In this document: positions 6,482 through 8,652 of the stretch, piece after piece | How the letters are laid out: every line of letters begins with the position of its first letter | Position numbering within the stretch: position 1 is the stretch's first letter | Assembly: GCA_903929325.1 (NCBI GenBank) | Contig: CAIYUD010000065.1 | Coordinates: 1-8,652, forward strand | Length of the DNA stretch: 8,652 nucleotides | From: an uncultured Opitutia bacterium | GTDB lineage: Bacteria; Verrucomicrobiota; Verrucomicrobiia; Opitutales; UBA953 | Direction of reading: 5' to 3' | Position numbers and translations under genes: made by a program | The notes under the pieces: generated by a model | Told to the model about the DNA's origin: nothing | The model's input: the letters and a program-made list of their open reading frames with translations, nothing else | Database searches by the model: none

Positions 6482-7666
6482 ATGACCCTACCTGCGCTTT
6501 CTACTTGGTCCAAGAATGTGGCTCCCTCGCCGACCCTCGCTGTTGATGCGAAGGCCAAAGCGCTGAAGGCAGCCGGTAAAGACGTCTGCGGCTTTGGTGC
6601 TGGTGAGCCCGACTTCGATACACCCGCGTTTATTAAAGACGCGTGCGCCAAAGCTCTCGCTGACGGCCAGACCAAGTACGCACCGACACCTGGCATCCCT
6701 GCTTTGCGTAAGGCCCTTGCCGATGCATACACCGCCCGTGGCTTCACCGGCATCACCGAAAATAACGTCGTCGTCTCGCCAGGTGGCAAGATGTCGTGCT
6801 ACCTCGCTATCTTAGCAACCATCAGTCCCGGCGACGAGGTCGTCATCCCTGCTCCTTATTGGGTCAGCTATCCTGAGATGGTTAAACTTGCCGGCGGTAT
6901 TCCTCGATTCGTCATCGCCGAAGATACTACCGGTTTCAAAGTCACACCCGATCAACTCCGCGCCGTCTTAACCCCCAAGACCCGCATGGTGGTTATCAAT
7001 AGCCCCTCCAATCCTACGGGTGCCGTTTATACCCGCGCCGAACTCGAAGCACTCGTGGCCATCTGCGTGAAAGCAGGTGTCTGGATTCTTTCCGACGAAA
7101 TTTACGAACACCTGGTCTACGATGGACAGTCAACCTGCAGCCCGGCGACGTTTTCGCCTGAAGCCGCTCGCTTAACCATCACGGTCTCGGGTTATGCTAA
7201 AACATATTCCATGACGGGATGGCGCCTCGGCACACTCGTTGCCTGCAAAGAAGTTTCTGCTGCCGTTGCCGATCTTCAGAGCCAAACGACTTCTAACGCG
7301 ACCACCTTCGCCCAGTTCGGTGCGCTGGCCGTGCATCAACATCCCGACAAAGCCAAAGCATCACTCGCTGAGATGGCCGTCGCCTTTGATCGTCGCCGTC
7401 TAAAACTACTCGCAGGTCTGAATGCAATCCCCGGTCTCACCTGTTACCGCTCACAAGGCGCCTTCTACCTCTTCCCGAACATCCGTAAGTTTGGTCTTTC
7501 CTCAGCCGACTTTGCTGCACGTCTTTTAGAAGAAGAATTAGTCGCGGTCGTCCCAGGCTCTGCATTCGGCGCTGAAGGTTACATTCGCCTGAGTTATGCG
7601 ACGTCGGATGCCACTATCGAGAAGGGCCTCGAAAGGCTCGCTCGATTCTGCGCTAAGCTCGGGTAA
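6482..7666 (+). CDS. Class I PLP-dependent aminotransferase, aspartate/prephenate type (subgroup Ib)
   Basis: The enzyme would move an amino group between aspartate (or glutamate) and a 2-oxo acid, with pyridoxal phosphate, in the cytoplasm. From the ATG at 6482 it has 394 residues, normal for the family. It opens with the subgroup pattern PSPTLAVDAKAKALKAAGKD and GFGAGEPDFDTP. Visible active-site features are SPGGK (Lys103), PYW (Trp127), NSPSNPTG (Asn177), SDEIY (Asp205, Tyr208), the cofactor lysine in SGYAKTYSMTGWR (Lys240, with Arg248) and the carboxylate-binding arginine in YIRLSYA (Arg369). A TTG at 6437 would add 15 residues, but these do not resemble the family start, so the ATG is preferred. 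It is named aspC, aspB or aatA in different organisms. Some Ib members also act on prephenate in tyrosine and phenylalanine synthesis, which cannot be settled by eye. Confidence 0.93.
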   Translation: MTLPALSTWSKNVAPSPTLAVDAKAKALKAAGKDVCGFGAGEPDFDTPAFIKDACAKALADGQTKYAPTPGIPALRKALADAYTARGFTGITENNVVVSPGGKMSCYLAILATISPGDEVVIPAPYWVSYPEMVKLAGGIPRFVIAEDTTGFKVTPDQLRAVLTPKTRMVVINSPSNPTGAVYTRAELEALVAICVKAGVWILSDEIYEHLVYDGQSTCSPATFSPEAARLTITVSGYAKTYSMTGWRLGTLVACKEVSAAVADLQSQTTSNATTFAQFGALAVHQHPDKAKASLAEMAVAFDRRRLKLLAGLNAIPGLTCYRSQGAFYLFPNIRKFGLSSADFAARLLEEELVAVVPGSAFGAEGYIRLSYATSDATIEKGLERLARFCAKLG

Positions 7667-7673
7667 GTCAGTC

Positions 7674-8288
7674 TTAGGCCGACTCTACCATCACGCAGGG
7701 CATGCCAGCCGCTTCGGCTGCCTCACGTCCGCGTGGACTGTCTTCGATGACGACACACTGCGCAGGCTCGCGTCCAATCCGACGAGCCGCTTCCAAGAAA
7801 ATATCAGGGTAGGGCTTCTGCCGCACCACATCCTCGCACGTCACTACGGCTTCGAAGTGCGCTTCGAGATTAAGTTTACGCAAAGTGCGGCCGACGTGCT
7901 GACGTGTCCCGCCTGAAGCTACAGCCGTGCGTGCACCTTTGCCGCGAACATGGTGCAAGACGTGTAAAACATTTGGACGAGGTTCGACGCCCGATTCCAA
8001 ATGGTGATCCAGGAAAACATCCGTGTGCGACCGGATAATGCGCGGGTCGAGTTTCAACCCGTGTCTTTCGTGTAAACGTGTACAGGTGTCTTCCGTCGAC
8101 ATCCCGCCCATCGAACAAAAGAACTCCCAGTCAAAATCAAAAGGCTGCCCCGTTTGCTGCTCAATGGCATGCATCCATGAGCGTTGGTGCAAACGCATGG
8201 TCGCTGCCAAAGTACCGTCACAGTCAAAAATCCAACCTGGACGATTCAGGAGCGTCTCGTCGATCGATTTTAGAAGGGTGTCGCTCAC
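7674..8288 (-). CDS. HAD-superfamily hydrolase, beta-phosphoglucomutase / YqaB-like
   Basis: The 204-residue product has all four HAD motifs: FDCDGTL (nucleophile Asp22, acid/base Asp24), VASGG (Ser125), QKPYPD (Lys158) and VIEDSP (Glu182, Asp183). Residues from about 31 to 105 form an alpha-helical cap of the small C1 type. The ending (PAQCVVIEDSPRGREAAEAAGM) and overall layout resemble the fructose-1-phosphatase YqaB and beta-phosphoglucomutase branch, so a sugar phosphate is the likely substrate; which one, and phosphatase or mutase, is not visible. Translation starts at GTG (8286-8288), which overlaps the TGA of the upstream dehydrogenase gene as GTGA, so the two are probably translationally coupled. 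Its stop codon faces that of the aminotransferase across 7 bases. Confidence 0.9.
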   Translation of the reverse strand: MSDTLLKSIDETLLNRPGWIFDCDGTLAATMRLHQRSWMHAIEQQTGQPFDFDWEFFCSMGGMSTEDTCTRLHERHGLKLDPRIIRSHTDVFLDHHLESGVEPRPNVLHVLHHVRGKGARTAVASGGTRQHVGRTLRKLNLEAHFEAVVTCEDVVRQKPYPDIFLEAARRIGREPAQCVVIEDSPRGREAAEAAGMPCVMVESA

Positions 8289-8652
8289 GCAAAGTTGTCT
8301 TCAATCGGTGGACGAAGCACGAGTTCGTGTACAGCCGCATCGGCCGGTAAACGTAAAAGTCCGACAATCGCCTCTGCCACCGTCTCAGGCTTTAGGTAAT
8401 CCGGACGAGCCTGTGCTCGGAAAGGTGTATCGATGCCGCCTGGGTAGACCCCGCTCACGTGGATGCTGTGGGCTCTCCCTTCGCGTCGCATAACCCCTGT
8501 AAGAGCCTGGAAGGCACCTTTGGCCGCCGTATAGCTACCGATGCCGGCATTGGCAAAGAGGGCAGCCGAAGAAAGCACATTCACAATCCGTCCACCGCCT
8601 GCCGCCATCATCGATTTCCAGATCGGTTGGGTGAGTGCCAGTTGCGCTGTAC
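8285..8652 (-). CDS. Short-chain dehydrogenase/reductase, C-terminal half (5' end outside window)
   Basis: The frame is open from the right edge, where it reads TAQLALTQPIWKSMMAAGGG, to TGA at 8285-8287; 121 residues are visible. RIVNVLSSAALFANAGIGSY-TAAK carries the catalytic Ser (13 residues before the Tyr) and the YxxxK pair of the classical SDR family, followed by VYPGGIDTPF, the usual PG-x-x-x-T loop after the active site. The NAD(P)-binding TGxxxGxG motif would be in the missing N-terminal half. An internal Met at 8609-8611 is not the start, because family sequence continues upstream. The enzyme is a cytoplasmic NAD(P)-dependent oxidoreductase; the substrate cannot be told. It is the upstream member of a pair with the HAD gene. 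Confidence 0.92.
   Translation of the reverse strand, partial: TAQLALTQPIWKSMMAAGGGRIVNVLSSAALFANAGIGSYTAAKGAFQALTGVMRREGRAHSIHVSGVYPGGIDTPFRAQARPDYLKPETVAEAIVGLLRLPADAAVHELVLRPPIEDNFA

Noticed and set aside
7664..7676. TAAG-TCAGT-CTTA inverted repeat as a bidirectional terminator
   Set aside because: The stem is four weak pairs made of the two facing TAA stop codons, with no T-tract on either side.
8023..8493. Plus-strand reading frame of 156 codons over the HAD and SDR genes
   Set aside because: It is antisense to two genes with clear catalytic motifs and its product (Cys/Arg/Ser-rich) shows no family features.

Overview
The window looks like a chromosomal piece of a Verrucomicrobiota bacterium, probably from the Opitutae side. 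The evidence is a giant surface protein built of 'autotransporter-associated beta strand' repeats that ends in a PEP-CTERM sorting signal, the lack of clear Shine-Dalgarno sequences before the start codons, and a roughly balanced base composition. The phylum is an inference from gene type; there is no rRNA here to prove it.

Positions 1-5540 are one reading frame on the plus strand, open at the left edge: the C-terminal 1,845 residues of the surface protein. It holds at least eight beta-strand (PATR-type) repeats, a separate run of five 53-56-residue repeats near the C-terminus, a closing 'LAPGNSPGTI' module and a PEP-CTERM tail (VPEP, hydrophobic helix, RRRR). Positions 5541-5992 carry no gene. 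About 310 bases of this gap form a striking array of short perfect palindromes, mostly with 3-base loops, joined by constant linkers; the linkers on the right are reverse complements of those on the left. The array ends in a T-tract that could terminate transcription, and a pyrimidine-rich stretch with small repeats follows.

The right part is ordinary housekeeping. A four-helix membrane protein of the YvlD / phage-holin-4 family (5993-6430) is followed 51 bases later by a class I aminotransferase of the aspartate/prephenate type (6482-7666). Facing them on the minus strand is a translationally coupled pair: a short-chain dehydrogenase/reductase cut by the right edge (8285-8652) and a HAD-family phosphatase or phosphomutase (7674-8288) that share a 4-base GTGA overlap. 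The two gene groups converge with only 7 bases between stop codons.

The surface protein would be exported, held in the membrane by its tail and processed by an exosortase encoded elsewhere. The other four genes show no evident link to it. The part most worth a second look is the palindrome array: I do not recognise it as a named element.
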